A stretch of DNA of 64,000 nt from Sphingomonas astaxanthinifaciens DSM 22298 (GCF_000711715.1 NZ_JONN01000002.1:248001-312000), one strand, 5' to 3'; positions 7,830 through 17,077 are shown, counted from the stretch's first letter. Translations and numbers: made by a program. The notes: generated from the letters alone by a model not told the origin.

Positions 7830-10046
7830 TCAGAGCCTGACGCGGCTGACGAGGATCGTCGCGTCGGGGAGATATTGCGGCCGGGCGAAGGCGGGGCGGG
7901 CGGCGGCCAGCGGCGCGGCGACGGGAGGCAGGCGCCAGTGGGTGGCGGTGAGCTGGACCGTGACGGGCGCCTTGACGAGATCGAGCCGGACCACCGCGCC
8001 GTCGCAGCTGCGGCCCGTGCAGGTGACGGTGTAGGGAACCCTGGCCTCGGGTTTCAGCGCCACGGTGCGGCCATTGAACCCGCCCGCCAGCAGCGCGCCC
8101 TGCCGCTCGATCGTCAGGCTGACCGTGTCGGCACCGCCGGTGGCCAGCCAGAACAACAGCGAACGGCCTGACCCAAGCGCGATGTCGCCGACCGGGTCGA
8201 GGCGGGGGTCGGCAAAGCCAAGCTGGGCGGGCGCGCGGGCGATCCAGCGGAGGCGTTTGCCGAGCGGAAGCTGGCCCTGCCGCCATTGCGCTATTCTCTG
8301 AAGATCGGTCGGCAAGGGCTTGCGATCATTGACGATCGACCAGGCCGGCGGCTTTCCCTCTTCGCGCACATATTGGAGCGTCCACTGCTGCTGGCGGTCG
8401 GCGCTGTAGGCCGGGGCGAGCGCGGGCGGCAGCCAGGCGAGGAGGACGAGGGCGGCGGCGCCGACGAGGAAGGCGCGTCGCGGCAGGTCGTCGAGCAGCG
8501 GTTTCGCCTCGATCAGCCAGGGGAGGATGAGCAGGCCTCCGAACAGCCCGAAGATCGCCAGCGGCCCGCCGTTCACCAGGTCCTGCAGGAGCCCGACCAT
8601 GCTGCCGAGGCTGAGATACAGGACGAGTGCCGCGAGGAGGGACAGCCATGTCTCGGCCCGCTCGGAGCGGAACCCGGCGAGGAGGGCAAGGGCGAAGACC
8701 GCGGGAGCAAGGAGGAAATAGATGAGCGCGCCGCTCGCGACCGTGCTGAGCGCGGCGCCGAGCAAGAGATAGACCAGCCAGAAGGCGACGCGCCACTTGC
8801 GGACCTCGAGCCGGCGGGCGAGGCGGAGCGCCGCCAGGCCGACCGCGATCACGGTGGCGTAGATGGCCCCCTCGGTCAGCACCGGATGGGCGCGCCAGAA
8901 CTGGCCCTCGCGCAAGGACCCAACGACGGCCAGCGCGGCATAGACGGCGGCGGTGGCAGCGATGATGGTGCCAAGGATCAGCACGACCGCCGGCCAGGCG
9001 CGGCGGCGGTGGACCCGGGCGACGAACAGCAGGCCGAGCCCGATGGCGGCCGCGATCCCCGCCGACATCGGCAGGACGAGGAGGCCCAGCGGCGGCACGG
9101 TCATGAACAGGCGCTCGCCGCGCGTCTCGGCGGGATAGGCACCCGGCTGGATGCTGCCCGCCAGCGCCAGCAACTGGTCGCCCATGTGCTGGAGCGTGGC
9201 GGGATCCTGGCCCGCGAGATTGTCGCCCGGGCTGTGGTAGCGCGTCTCGTTGCCGATCGGCGCGAAGTTCAGCGTCACCCACCGCCGGTCCTCGGCGAAG
9301 CTGTTGACGTCGGTGTAATTGGGGATGAGCCGGTAGGCGCTGACCGCGAGGCTGCTCGCGACCGGGTGCGGCGCGGCGCGCGAGAACCAGTCGATCGCCT
9401 GGGCATTGGGGACATTGGTCTCGAACATGTTGACCGGCCCGGTCGTGCCCCGCGCCTCGAGGTTGACCAGCGCGTCGACGCGGTCTTTGAGCGGATCGCC
9501 GTCGAGGAAGGCGCGGGCGCCGGCCAGGCCCAGCTCCTCGCCCTCGTTGAACAGCAAGGTCACGGAACGGGAGAGCTTGCGGTCCTTCAGCAGGTAAGCG
9601 GTCTCGAGCATCGCCGCGACGCCCATGCCCGCATCGCTCGCGCCCGGCCCGACAGGGACGCTGTCGTAATGCGAATTGACGAGGAGGTGGGGGGCATTGG
9701 GCATCTCGCCGAGCGTGACGACGATGTTGCGGACGCGGGCGCAGGCGACGCCCGGCTGCTTGTGGAGGTTGTTGCAGGCGAAGCGGTCGTCGACGCGCGG
9801 GGAGAGGCCCATGGCGCGAAGCTCGGCGACGAGGGCGTTGCGGACACGATCGCTGGCGGCGCTGTCGGCGGGGTGGGGGGACTGGTCCCCGAGCACCCGC
9901 GCGAGCCGCGCCTTGGCGCGGACGGCGTCGAATTCACCGGCGGCGTTGGCGGTGCGCAAGGGGGGCGGGGCGGTCAGCCAGCGGGTCGCGGCCATGCCCG
10001 CCAGCAGCCCGAGCACGATCAAAGCCAGCAGCCACGCCTTGCGCAT
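7830..10046 (-). CDS. M28-family membrane metallopeptidase
   Basis: 738 residues. An N-terminal signal anchor (KAWLLALIVLGLLAGMAA) is followed by a periplasmic M28 zinc-peptidase domain. Motifs with the expected di-zinc ligands are LLVNSHYDSVPVGPGASDAG, LFNEGEELGLAGARAF, ALVNLEARG and RYHSPGDN. About eight transmembrane segments and a C-terminal extracytoplasmic beta-rich domain follow. This layout resembles yeast vacuolar Pff1-type aminopeptidases. It probably cleaves N-terminal residues from periplasmic peptides. ATG 10046 is preferred over the upstream in-frame start because it begins the signal anchor directly. Convergent with rplS, divergent from asd. Confidence 0.88.
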   Translation of the reverse strand: MRKAWLLALIVLGLLAGMAATRWLTAPPPLRTANAAGEFDAVRAKARLARVLGDQSPHPADSAASDRVRNALVAELRAMGLSPRVDDRFACNNLHKQPGVACARVRNIVVTLGEMPNAPHLLVNSHYDSVPVGPGASDAGMGVAAMLETAYLLKDRKLSRSVTLLFNEGEELGLAGARAFLDGDPLKDRVDALVNLEARGTTGPVNMFETNVPNAQAIDWFSRAAPHPVASSLAVSAYRLIPNYTDVNSFAEDRRWVTLNFAPIGNETRYHSPGDNLAGQDPATLQHMGDQLLALAGSIQPGAYPAETRGERLFMTVPPLGLLVLPMSAGIAAAIGLGLLFVARVHRRRAWPAVVLILGTIIAATAAVYAALAVVGSLREGQFWRAHPVLTEGAIYATVIAVGLAALRLARRLEVRKWRVAFWLVYLLLGAALSTVASGALIYFLLAPAVFALALLAGFRSERAETWLSLLAALVLYLSLGSMVGLLQDLVNGGPLAIFGLFGGLLILPWLIEAKPLLDDLPRRAFLVGAAALVLLAWLPPALAPAYSADRQQQWTLQYVREEGKPPAWSIVNDRKPLPTDLQRIAQWRQGQLPLGKRLRWIARAPAQLGFADPRLDPVGDIALGSGRSLLFWLATGGADTVSLTIERQGALLAGGFNGRTVALKPEARVPYTVTCTGRSCDGAVVRLDLVKAPVTVQLTATHWRLPPVAAPLAAARPAFARPQYLPDATILVSRVRL

Positions 10047-10105
10047 CCATTCCCCCTCGCCACATGGGCCCGGCGACGATAGAGGCGCGGCTAAGGAGAA
10101 CAAGC

Positions 10106-11131
10106 ATGGGTTATCGGGTCGTCGTGGTCGGCGCGACGGGCAATGTCGGGCGCGAAATGCTGAACATCCTGGCCGAGCGGCAATTCCCGCTCGACGAGGT
10201 GGCGGCGGTGGCCTCGGCGCGCAGCCAGGGCGACATCATCGACTTCGGGGACTCAGGGCGCGAGCTCAAGGTCTCGAACCTCGAGCATTTCGACTTTTCC
10301 GGCTGGGACATGGCGCTGTTCGCGATCGGCTCGGAAGGCTCGAAGCTGCATGTCCCGCGCGCGGCCGCGGCAGGCTGCACCGTGATCGACAACAGCTCGC
10401 TCTACCGGATGGACCCGGACGTGCCGCTGATCGTGCCCGAGGTGAACCCCGAGGCGCTGGCCGGCTACAAGGCGAAGAACATCATCGCCAATCCCAATTG
10501 TTCGACGGCGCAGATGGTGGTGGCCTTGAAGCCGCTGCACGATGCGGCGGGAATCAAGCGGGTGGTGGTCTCGACCTACCAGTCGGTCTCGGGCGCGGGG
10601 AAGAAGGGCATGGACGAACTGTTCAGCCAGTCGCGCAACATCTTCGTCGGCGATCCCAGCGAACCCGAATTCTTCCCCAAGCAGATCGCCTTCAACGTCA
10701 TCCCGCACATCGACAGCTTCCTCGACGACGGCTCGACCAAGGAAGAGTGGAAGATGGTGGTCGAGACCAAGAAGATCCTCGATTCGCGGATCAAGGTCAC
10801 CGCGACCTGCGTCCGGGTGCCGGTGTTCGTCGGCCATTCGGAAAGTGTCAACGTCGAGTTCGAGCGCGAGATCAGCGCCAAGGAAGCGCAGGACATCCTG
10901 CGCGAGTCGCCCGGCGTCATGCTGGTCGATAAGCGCGAAGCCGGCGGCTACGTCACCCCGGTCGAGGCGGTGGGCGATTATGCGACCTTCGTGTCCCGCG
11001 TGCGCGAGGATCCGACGGTCGAGAACGGCCTCAACCTGTGGGTGGTCAGCGACAACCTCCGCAAGGGCGCCGCGCTGAACGCGGTGCAGATCGCCGAACT
11101 GCTGGGGCGCAAGCACCTGCAGAAGGGGTAA
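10106..11131 (+). CDS. asd: Aspartate-semialdehyde dehydrogenase
   Basis: 341 residues. The NADP-binding motif VVGATGNVGREMLNIL is at the N-terminus, the active-site cysteine is in IIANPNCSTAQMV, and the substrate/histidine region is ATCVRVPVFVGHSESV. It reduces aspartyl phosphate to aspartate semialdehyde for lysine/diaminopimelate, threonine and methionine. ATG 10106 has an AAGGAGA site at 10093. The next gene begins about 20 bp after the stop. Confidence 0.97.
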   Translation: MGYRVVVVGATGNVGREMLNILAERQFPLDEVAAVASARSQGDIIDFGDSGRELKVSNLEHFDFSGWDMALFAIGSEGSKLHVPRAAAAGCTVIDNSSLYRMDPDVPLIVPEVNPEALAGYKAKNIIANPNCSTAQMVVALKPLHDAAGIKRVVVSTYQSVSGAGKKGMDELFSQSRNIFVGDPSEPEFFPKQIAFNVIPHIDSFLDDGSTKEEWKMVVETKKILDSRIKVTATCVRVPVFVGHSESVNVEFEREISAKEAQDILRESPGVMLVDKREAGGYVTPVEAVGDYATFVSRVREDPTVENGLNLWVVSDNLRKGAALNAVQIAELLGRKHLQKG

Positions 11132-11153
11132 AGCCAATAAAGAGGGGGAAGTT

Positions 11154-11756
11154 CTGAAAGCAGACAGGCACGCGCTGCCGGGGGCGCAGCGCGCCATCCT
11201 GGCGCTCATCGCACTTGGCATTCCGCTGAGCGGATGGAACGCAATCTATCCCGACAACACCTGGCTTCAGGTCGGTCCGGTGGCGCTGGCGCTCCCCCTT
11301 TTCTGGTGGGCGCTGGCTCGGAGACCGCTGTCGACCTTGTCCGTCGGGGCCATTGCACTTTTTATCGGGCTGCACCTGCTGGCCGCACACTGGTCGTACA
11401 GTTTCGTGCCCTATCGCGAATGGGTCGGTCTGGCAGAGGGTGGGCGCAATCACTTCGATCGCCTCGTGCATTTCCTGTTCGGCCTGCTTTTGACCGTCCC
11501 GCTCGTCGAGGTGGTGGAGCGCTATCTTGGGCTGAGCCGGGCTGTGGCGATGCTCTTCGCCTTCCTTGCCATCCAGGCGACTAGCGCGGTCTATGAAATC
11601 TTCGAATGGGGGCTGGCGCTGACGATGGCGCCCGATGCGGTCGAAGCCTACAATGGGCAGCAAGGCGATATTTTCGATGCCCAGAAGGACATGGGCCTCG
11701 CGTTGGTCGGCAATCTGCTGGCGCTCGTGCCGGCTGCTGTGAGGAAGATCCGATGA
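11154..11756 (+). CDS. YjdF-like (DUF2238) inner-membrane protein, start uncertain
   Basis: About 200 residues with five or six hydrophobic segments and the motif-rich central part HFDRLVHFLFGLLL and YEIFEWGLALTM, then GQQGDIFDAQKDMGLALVGN, matching the DUF2238/YjdF family of unknown function. No ATG, GTG or TTG lies in frame upstream of a GTG at 11280, which would delete the first two membrane helices (AILALIALGIPL is in frame upstream). A CTG at 11154 preceded by AGGGGGA is the best-placed start and gives the family's full length. Stop overlaps the next ATG (ATGA). Follows asd closely. Confidence 0.7.
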   Translation: MKADRHALPGAQRAILALIALGIPLSGWNAIYPDNTWLQVGPVALALPLFWWALARRPLSTLSVGAIALFIGLHLLAAHWSYSFVPYREWVGLAEGGRNHFDRLVHFLFGLLLTVPLVEVVERYLGLSRAVAMLFAFLAIQATSAVYEIFEWGLALTMAPDAVEAYNGQQGDIFDAQKDMGLALVGNLLALVPAAVRKIR

Positions 11757-12190
11757 CCCAGATGACCGGCGGCTGTGCGTGCGGGGCGAAGCGGTTCAGC
11801 GTGGACCTGCCGGACGATCACCATGCCTATCTCTGCCACTGCCGGATGTGCCAGCGGGCGAGCGGCAATGTCAGCCTGGCGATGGTCGGGGTGCGCCAGG
11901 ACGCCGTGACCTGGACGCAGGAGCCCGACTGGTATCGCAGCTCAGCCATCGCCGAGCGGCCCTTCTGCGCGCAATGCGGGACGACACTCGGGTTTCGCTA
12001 TGCCGAAGGGACCGACAAGATGGACCTTACGGTCGCGGCCTTCGACGATCCCTCGGGCTTCGTGCCCAAGTCGCATTTCGGCGTTGAGAGCATGCACCGG
12101 GCGTGGGTGAATACCGAGGGGCTGCCCGAGATGCGCAGCGAGGATTATGCCGCGCTGCAGGAGCGCTGGGCCAAGGCAAAGGCTGACTAG
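11753..12190 (+). CDS. GFA-family (Mss4-like) zinc protein
   Basis: 145 residues. Zinc-binding cysteines occur in GGCACG, the CHCRMCQR motif and CAQCG, as in the glutathione-dependent formaldehyde-activating enzyme (GFA/CENP-V) family. The founding member was proposed to bind formaldehyde and glutathione, but for most members no activity is shown. ATG 11753 overlaps the stop of the DUF2238 gene by 4 bp, so the two are coupled and may be cotranscribed with asd. Confidence 0.9.
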   Translation: MTQMTGGCACGAKRFSVDLPDDHHAYLCHCRMCQRASGNVSLAMVGVRQDAVTWTQEPDWYRSSAIAERPFCAQCGTTLGFRYAEGTDKMDLTVAAFDDPSGFVPKSHFGVESMHRAWVNTEGLPEMRSEDYAALQERWAKAKAD

Positions 12191-12222
12191 GCAGAAGAGG
12201 GGCCCAGCTTTCTACTTTCCCC

Positions 12223-12996
12223 TCAGTCCGCGATGAGGCTCATGCAGGTGAGGCCGGCTTCGGCCTTCTCGAGTTCGCCGATGTCGACGTCCTCGACGTC
12301 GAAACCGAGGGCCCGCAGCCGCTCGGCGGTATAGGGATAGGCGGCGGCGTGGAGCAGGCGGTCGCCGGCCCGGAGCGCGTTGGCGCCGAAGGATTCGAGC
12401 GGGTGGCTGGGCAGCAGGAACACGTCCTCGAAGGCGTTGGGATCGATCCAGTCGGGATTGATCAGCACCACGTCGCGCCCGGCGCTGTCGTGGCCGACAT
12501 GGGTCGCGCCGGTCTTGAGGTGGAGGCAGCGCTCGTGCGGCACCTCGACCACTTCATAGCCGAGGCGTCCGGCGAGCCCGGCGAGATTGACGATGCCCGC
12601 GCAGTCGCTGCGGCTCGACTGGCCGACGTAGAGGCGCTTGCCGATCCGCAGCACGTCGCCCCCGTCAAGCTTGCCGCGGGTCAGGCGGTGGACGATGAAG
12701 CGGTCGGAAAGGCTCTCGGCGGTGCTGTCGGTCTCGTCCCGCCGCGACTGCGCGCCCGGGCGGGTGATGATCGCATGCTCGCCGAGCAGGATCGCGGTGT
12801 CCTCGACGAACACGCTGTCGGCATGGCCGGGAAGGTCGGGAAGGCGGACCACCTCGAGGCCGGCGTCGGCAAGCGCGGCTTCATAGGCGCGGTGCTGGCG
12901 CTCGGCGCGCGCCAGGTCGATCGGCTTGCGGTCGAGGTGGGTGAGCTCGCAGGCGGCGAAGGTCGGGCTCAGGCCCCGCGTGAAGGCAGTCGGCAT
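12223..12996 (-). CDS. Dimethylarginine dimethylaminohydrolase-like amidinohydrolase
   Basis: 257 residues from ATG 12996, which has a TCTGGAG site; a TTG seven codons upstream is less likely. Substrate-binding VFVEDTAIL, KLDGGDVLRIGKRLYVGQS, the catalytic histidine region RCLHLKTG and a C-terminal catalytic-type cysteine (LTCMSL, Cys251) match the DDAH/arginine deiminase guanidino-group superfamily. Likely reaction: hydrolysis of methylarginine to citrulline and methylamine. Substrate is inferred only from family. Convergent with the GFA gene. Confidence 0.85.
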   Translation of the reverse strand: MPTAFTRGLSPTFAACELTHLDRKPIDLARAERQHRAYEAALADAGLEVVRLPDLPGHADSVFVEDTAILLGEHAIITRPGAQSRRDETDSTAESLSDRFIVHRLTRGKLDGGDVLRIGKRLYVGQSSRSDCAGIVNLAGLAGRLGYEVVEVPHERCLHLKTGATHVGHDSAGRDVVLINPDWIDPNAFEDVFLLPSHPLESFGANALRAGDRLLHAAAYPYTAERLRALGFDVEDVDIGELEKAEAGLTCMSLIAD

Positions 12997-13070
12997 CGTC
13001 GCTCCAGAAAGTCCCAAAGCTGACAGACGCGGCGCGCGGCTGTCAGTTCCGGAACGAAACTTACGCCCAC

Positions 13071-13104
13071 AAGAAAAGGGCGCCCCGATCGCTCGGGACG
13101 CCCC
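13071..13104 (-). terminator. Intrinsic terminator of rplM-rpsI
   Basis: In the minus-strand transcript GGGCGTCCCGA - GCGA - TCGGGGCGCCC pairs over 11 bp with one mismatch and is followed by TTTTCTT. It starts 24 bp after the rpsI stop. Confidence 0.88.
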
Positions 13105-13127
13105 ATTCGGCTGGATGGTGAGAAGGT

Positions 13128-13709
13128 TTAGCGCTTCGAGAACTGGAAGCTGCGGCGGGCCTTGGCCTTGCCGTACTTCTTGCGCTCGACGACTCGCGGA
13201 TCGCGGGTCAGGAAGCCGGCGCGCTTGACGGTGGTGCGGAGCACCGGCTCGTAGCGCGACAGGGCCTGGGCGATGCCGTGCAGCACCGCACCGGCCTGGC
13301 CCGACAGACCGCCGCCCTTGACGGTGGCGATGATGTCATACTGGCCGACGCGGTCGGTGATGCCGAACGGCTGGTTGATCACCAGGCGCAGCGTCGGACG
13401 GGCGAAATAGACTTCCTGGTCGCGGCCGTTGACCACGATCTTGCCCGAGCCCGGCTTGAGCCAGACGCGCGCAACGGCGTCCTTGCGGCGGCCGGTCGCA
13501 TAGGCGCGGCCGAACTTGTCGAGCTGCTGCTCACGCAGCGGGGCGTCGGAGACGGCCGGAACGAACGGGGCCGGCTCGTCCGAGGCGGCTTCGGTCGCCG
13601 GGGCGGCATCGTCGGCGGCGGTCTCGGCCGGCGCAGCGACGGCTTCCGGAGCCGGGGCCGGCTGGCTGGTCAGGGCACCGAGATCGGCGAGGGACTTCTT
13701 GTCGGCCAT
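13128..13709 (-). CDS. rpsI: 30S ribosomal protein S9 (uS9) with N-terminal extension
   Basis: 193 residues against about 130 for typical S9. The conserved core starts near residue 66 ([20 protein letters not shown]) and ends in the tRNA-contacting basic tail [11 protein letters not shown]. Other S9 motifs are [21 protein letters not shown] and [19 protein letters not shown]. The first ~60 residues are Ala/Pro/Glu-rich, acidic and probably disordered, an extension I associate with sphingomonads. Its start is one base after the rplM stop. The operon ends in a terminator. Confidence 0.96.
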   Translation of the reverse strand: MADKKSLADLGALTSQPAPAPEAVAAPAETAADDAAPATEAASDEPAPFVPAVSDAPLREQQLDKFGRAYATGRRKDAVARVWLKPGSGKIVVNGRDQEVYFARPTLRLVINQPFGITDRVGQYDIIATVKGGGLSGQAGAVLHGIAQALSRYEPVLRTTVKRAGFLTRDPRVVERKKYGKAKARRSFQFSKR

Positions 13710-13710
13710 G

Positions 13711-14190
13711 TTATGCGCCCACCTTGTTCTTGCGGTTCATGGCGCCGACGTCGAGGACCTGCGGGTCCTGACCCGCGTGCGGGTGCTCGGTGCCGTTGTA
13801 GAGGTGAAGGGCGCGCATCTGGTCGCGGCCCAGCGGCCCGCGCGGGATCATCCGCTCGACGGCCTTCTCGAGGACGCGCTCGGGGAAGCGGCCGTCGAGC
13901 ACCTTGGCCGCGGTCGTTTCCTTCAGGCCGCCGGCATAACCGGTGTGCTTGTAGTAGATCTTCTGCTGCGCCTTGCGGCCAGTGAAGCGGACCTTGTCGG
14001 CGTTGATGACGACGACATGGTCGCCGCAATCGACGTGCGGGGTGAAGCTCGGCTTGTGCTTGCCGCGCAGGATGTTGGCGATGATCGTGGCGACACGGCC
14101 GACGACCAGGCCCTCGGCATCAATGAGATGCCACTTCTTCTCGACCTCCGCCGGCTTGGCCGACTTGGTGGTCTTCATCAGCGCCTTCAT
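13711..14190 (-). CDS. rplM: 50S ribosomal protein L13 (uL13)
   Basis: 159 residues with the L13 core [40 protein letters not shown] and [21 protein letters not shown]. First gene of the rplM-rpsI operon. ATG 14190 is taken; an in-frame ATG four codons later is also possible. The leader holds a GCTGCCC/GGGCGGC hairpin (14221-14240), which could serve autoregulation as known for L13 in E. coli; that is inference. Confidence 0.96.
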   Translation of the reverse strand: MKALMKTTKSAKPAEVEKKWHLIDAEGLVVGRVATIIANILRGKHKPSFTPHVDCGDHVVVINADKVRFTGRKAQQKIYYKHTGYAGGLKETTAAKVLDGRFPERVLEKAVERMIPRGPLGRDQMRALHLYNGTEHPHAGQDPQVLDVGAMNRKNKVGA

Positions 14191-14251
14191 GGCTGAAAAC
14201 CTCGTATGAAAACAGGAAACGCCGCCCCGAAAAGGGCAGCGCGTGGCCGGG

Positions 14252-14280
14252 CTAATCGCGATTCGGGCCCGGAAAGTCAA
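14252..14280 (-). promoter_or_regulatory. Candidate sigma-70 type promoter of rplM-rpsI
   Basis: On the minus strand TTGACT (14280-14275) and GATTAG (14257-14252) are separated by exactly 17 bp. The -35 box is strong, the -10 is 3 of 6. It lies 62 bp upstream of the rplM start. Confidence 0.5.
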
Positions 14281-14320
14281 GCAAAACCGCAGCTTTTCGG
14301 GCGGGTAAAATAATACCCTG

Positions 14321-14674
14321 TCAGTTCTGGATGAGGTGGAAGAGGACGCCGTCGGGGTCGATCAACGCCGCCCGGCGACCCCAGCTTTCCTCGATCGCGG
14401 GATGGAGCCGCGGGGTTCCGGTAGTGCACACGGGCACGCCGGCGGCAAAGCAGGTCTCGTAGAAGGAATCGAGGTCGTCGAGCCGCAGGCAGCAGCCATA
14501 GCCATGCTCGGCCGGAAGGTCGGGATAGGCGAAATATTCGACCTGGAGCGAACCGCGGGTCATGATCATCCAGCCGTCGGACCGATAGCCCGGCTCGAAC
14601 CCAAGCGGGGTCATGAAGGCGACCGTGCGGTCGAAGTCGCGGCTGGGAAGGTTCGGGGTCTGGAAGTCGGCCAT
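14321..14674 (-). CDS. VOC-superfamily (glyoxalase/bleomycin resistance-like) protein
   Basis: 117 residues with paired beta-alpha-beta-beta-beta modules: [52 protein letters not shown] and [15 protein letters not shown]. This is the vicinal oxygen chelate fold of glyoxalase, extradiol dioxygenase and bleomycin-binding proteins. Close relatives are annotated bleomycin resistance protein, but substrate cannot be told from sequence. It sits between ctaA and rplM on the same strand. Confidence 0.8.
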   Translation of the reverse strand: MADFQTPNLPSRDFDRTVAFMTPLGFEPGYRSDGWMIMTRGSLQVEYFAYPDLPAEHGYGCCLRLDDLDSFYETCFAAGVPVCTTGTPRLHPAIEESWGRRAALIDPDGVLFHLIQN

Positions 14675-14742
14675 GGCGTTTTCCTGACCCATCGGCCTCT
14701 GCCCCGCAAGAGCCAGCCGGCGGCGACCTCCGGGGACGGGGG

Positions 14743-15822
14743 CTAGAGTCCCTCGGCGGTGCTCGGGACCAGCGGGGCGGCCCGCTCGGTGACCCGGCCC
14801 GGAACAGCCAGCCGGTGGATGGCGGCGACGAAGCTCGCCACCACCAGCACCGCCGTGGCCTGGTGCGCGACCGCGACGTGGAGCTTCACGCCCGACAGCA
14901 GCGTCCAGATGCCGAGCAGGATCTGGGCGCCGATCGCCGAATGAAGCGCGATCGAGTGGCGCCGACTCGAGGGACGCACCTTGCGGGCGAGGACGACCGC
15001 GAAGACGAGGACGACCCAGGCCCACCAGCGGTGCACGAACTGCACGGTGACCGGATTGTCGACGAAGTTGCGGACGAAGGGCTCGAGCCAGGGGGCGGCG
15101 GCGGGATAGAGCTCGTCGCCCATCAGCGGCCAGGTGTCGAAGGCATAGCCGGCGTCGAGCCCCGCGACGTAGGCGCCGAACAGCAATTGCACGAACAGGG
15201 CGGCGAAGGCCCACAGCCCCAAGGTCGGGACTTTGCGCGGGACGGCGCCCTCGCTGCGCAGGTCAAGCGCGGTCCACAGCGTGAAGGAGAGGATCACCAG
15301 GGCGGTCAGCAGGTGCACCGCGAGGCGGACATGGCTGACGTCGGTTCGCTCGGTCAGCCCGCTCGCGACCATCCACCAGCCGATCGCGCCCTGCACGCAG
15401 ACGAGGAGGAAGATGATGCCCGTGCGCCAGCCGTAGCCGCGCGGGATTGCCTTCTTCGCGGCGAACCAGACGAGGGGGAGGAGGGCGACGAGGCCGATGA
15501 CCCGGCCCAGCTGGCGGTGCGCCCACTCCCAGAAGAAAATGTTCTTGAACTCGTCCAGCGTCATGCCGCGGTTGAGTTGCTGATATTCGGGGATCCGCTG
15601 GTAGAGCTCGAACTGGTGCTGCCACTGGGCCTGGGTGAGCGGCGGAATGGCGCCGGTGATCGGCTTCCACTCGGTGATGCTGAGCCCGCTTTCGGTGAGG
15701 CGGGTGATGCCGCCGACCACCACCATCACGAAGATGAGGGCGCACAGGGTCAGCAGCCAGTTACTGACGGCGCGCGGGCGGGCGGTCGGAGGGACGAGCG
15801 CGGGGGCGGACATGGCCGCCAT
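14743..15822 (-). CDS. ctaA: Heme A synthase (COX15/CtaA)
   Basis: 359 residues and eight membrane helices in two four-helix bundles. Conserved motifs are VVVGGITRLTESGLSITEWKP, WEWAHRQLGRVIGL, SHVRLAVHLLTAL, VQFVHRWWAWVVL and VAVAHQATA, with the heme-ligating histidines. It oxidises the C8 methyl of heme O to make heme A for cytochrome aa3 oxidase. Length and motifs fit the COX15 branch of alphaproteobacteria and mitochondria. Start ATG 15822, with an alternative ATG three codons in. Divergent from merC. Confidence 0.96.
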   Translation of the reverse strand: MAAMSAPALVPPTARPRAVSNWLLTLCALIFVMVVVGGITRLTESGLSITEWKPITGAIPPLTQAQWQHQFELYQRIPEYQQLNRGMTLDEFKNIFFWEWAHRQLGRVIGLVALLPLVWFAAKKAIPRGYGWRTGIIFLLVCVQGAIGWWMVASGLTERTDVSHVRLAVHLLTALVILSFTLWTALDLRSEGAVPRKVPTLGLWAFAALFVQLLFGAYVAGLDAGYAFDTWPLMGDELYPAAAPWLEPFVRNFVDNPVTVQFVHRWWAWVVLVFAVVLARKVRPSSRRHSIALHSAIGAQILLGIWTLLSGVKLHVAVAHQATAVLVVASFVAAIHRLAVPGRVTERAAPLVPSTAEGL

Positions 15823-15886
15823 ATGGCCTCCGCAAAAAGGTCCGGCAAGCGGACCAAATGTCCCAGGGGATGTTGTAACTTCGCCG

Positions 15887-15903
15887 ATGTTGCACTATTA
15901 CAT
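15887..15903 (+). promoter_or_regulatory. Candidate Zur-type operator upstream of the MerC gene
   Basis: The site ATGT-N9-ACAT (ATGTTGCACTATTACAT) is an inverted repeat ending 14 bp before the MerC-protein ATG. It agrees at most positions with the alphaproteobacterial Zur consensus as I remember it (ATGTTATA-N-TATAACAT). A further GATGTTG direct repeat lies 17 bp upstream. A Zur-like gene is 1.2 kb away. Binding is inference. Confidence 0.42.
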
Positions 15904-15917
15904 TGCGACCACCGCTT

Positions 15918-16304
15918 ATGACTCGCACCCACTCCTCCACCCATGCCTGGGACCGGCTGGCGATCGGCCTGTCGGGCGTCTGCCTCGTGCACTGCGTCGC
16001 GACGACGGTGCTGGTGGCGACGATGTCGGCGTTCGGGAGCCTGCTCGGCAATCACTGGATCCACGAGGTCGGGCTGAGCTTCGCCATGGCGCTCGGCGCC
16101 TTCGCGCTCGGCCGCGGCATCCTCGAGCATGGGTTCATGATGCCGAGCGCAGTGGGCGGCATGGGCCTGGGCGTGATGGGCGGGGCGCTGACCCTGCCGC
16201 ATGACGGGACCGAAGCGGTGGCGACGATCGTCGGGGTGATGATCCTCGCGCTCGGCCACGACCTCAACCGCCGCGGCACCGCGCACCCCTTCGGCCGCCG
16301 CTAG
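15918..16304 (+). CDS. MerC-domain membrane protein
   Basis: 128 residues with four hydrophobic helices. The first carries the paired cysteines SGVCLVHCVATTVL typical of MerC. MerC proteins were described as mercuric-ion transporters, but no other mer gene is present. Here the neighbour is a Zur-type regulator and a candidate Zur box precedes the gene, so a zinc-related role fits better (inference). ATG 15918. The last 4 bp overlap the convergent TMEM175 gene. Confidence 0.85.
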   Translation: MTRTHSSTHAWDRLAIGLSGVCLVHCVATTVLVATMSAFGSLLGNHWIHEVGLSFAMALGAFALGRGILEHGFMMPSAVGGMGLGVMGGALTLPHDGTEAVATIVGVMILALGHDLNRRGTAHPFGRR

Positions 16305-17005
16305 GCCTCGCCCTCGATGACCGGGGCCTCGGTGCAGTAGCGCGGGGTCTCGGGAGGCTTCAGTTTCGCCAGCAGTCCCGCCGCCGACATGGCCAGGCCG
16401 ATCCGCCAGTCGACCCAGGCGATGAGGGCCGCGGCGACGTTCCAGGCCGACATCCGCCGGTAGGTCCGGGTCAGGCGATCGACATAGGCGGGGTCGAGGC
16501 GATCGTCGACATGACCGAAATGGCGCCCGACGCTCCACTTGGTGAGCCACGACAGCGAGGTCAGCGCGAGCGCGACGCTGAGAAAGCGCGCGGCGTCCGG
16601 AAGGGCGCCTGGGTGGGGGATGCTCTCGGCGAAGGCGCGGACCGGAAAGGCGATGTAGCCGATCATGGTCAGGAACAGCGCGGTCGCGAGCAGGAAAGAG
16701 TGACCGGTGGTTCGGTAGATCGCGCCCGAGAAATGGTGGTGCACCCAGTAAAGCGCGATGATCAGGCTGGCGATGAGATAGCCGAGATGGTGCGGCCAGC
16801 CGGCGAGGAGGTCGCTGCCGAGATCGCTGCCGCGACCGCCCAGCGTCGGCATCACGATGTTGAAGACGGGCAGGGTGAAGGCGATGGCGAAGACGCCGTC
16901 GGCGAAAGCCTCCATCCGCGCGGTGCCGCGGGTCGCGCCTTCGCCCTCGTGGCTGTCGCGGCGAAGCGGCGCGTCGGGCGAAAGGGGGGAAGGGGTGGCG
17001 TCCAT
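16301..17005 (-). CDS. TMEM175-family (DUF1211) potassium channel-like protein
   Basis: 234 residues. The hallmark first helix RMEAFADGVFAIAFTLPVFN (canonical RxxxFSDGVFAI) is present, followed by five more helices, including YLIASLIIALYWVHHHFSGA and LSVALALTSLSWLTKWSV. Bacterial TMEM175 proteins form tetrameric K+-permeable channels. The last 30 residues are soluble. Start ATG 17005; it is divergent from the Zur-like gene by 72 bp. Confidence 0.87.
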   Translation of the reverse strand: MDATPSPLSPDAPLRRDSHEGEGATRGTARMEAFADGVFAIAFTLPVFNIVMPTLGGRGSDLGSDLLAGWPHHLGYLIASLIIALYWVHHHFSGAIYRTTGHSFLLATALFLTMIGYIAFPVRAFAESIPHPGALPDAARFLSVALALTSLSWLTKWSVGRHFGHVDDRLDPAYVDRLTRTYRRMSAWNVAAALIAWVDWRIGLAMSAAGLLAKLKPPETPRYCTEAPVIEGEA

Positions 17006-17077
17006 CGCGTCCGAACGCCGGAAAACGAGGCCCGGTTCACTTGCGGCAAGGCAGGCGCGGGGGCATATTGATATACC

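Noticed and set aside
15918-16304. Mercury resistance (mer) operon
   Set aside because: The MerC-like protein stands alone; no MerA, MerP, MerT or MerR is near.
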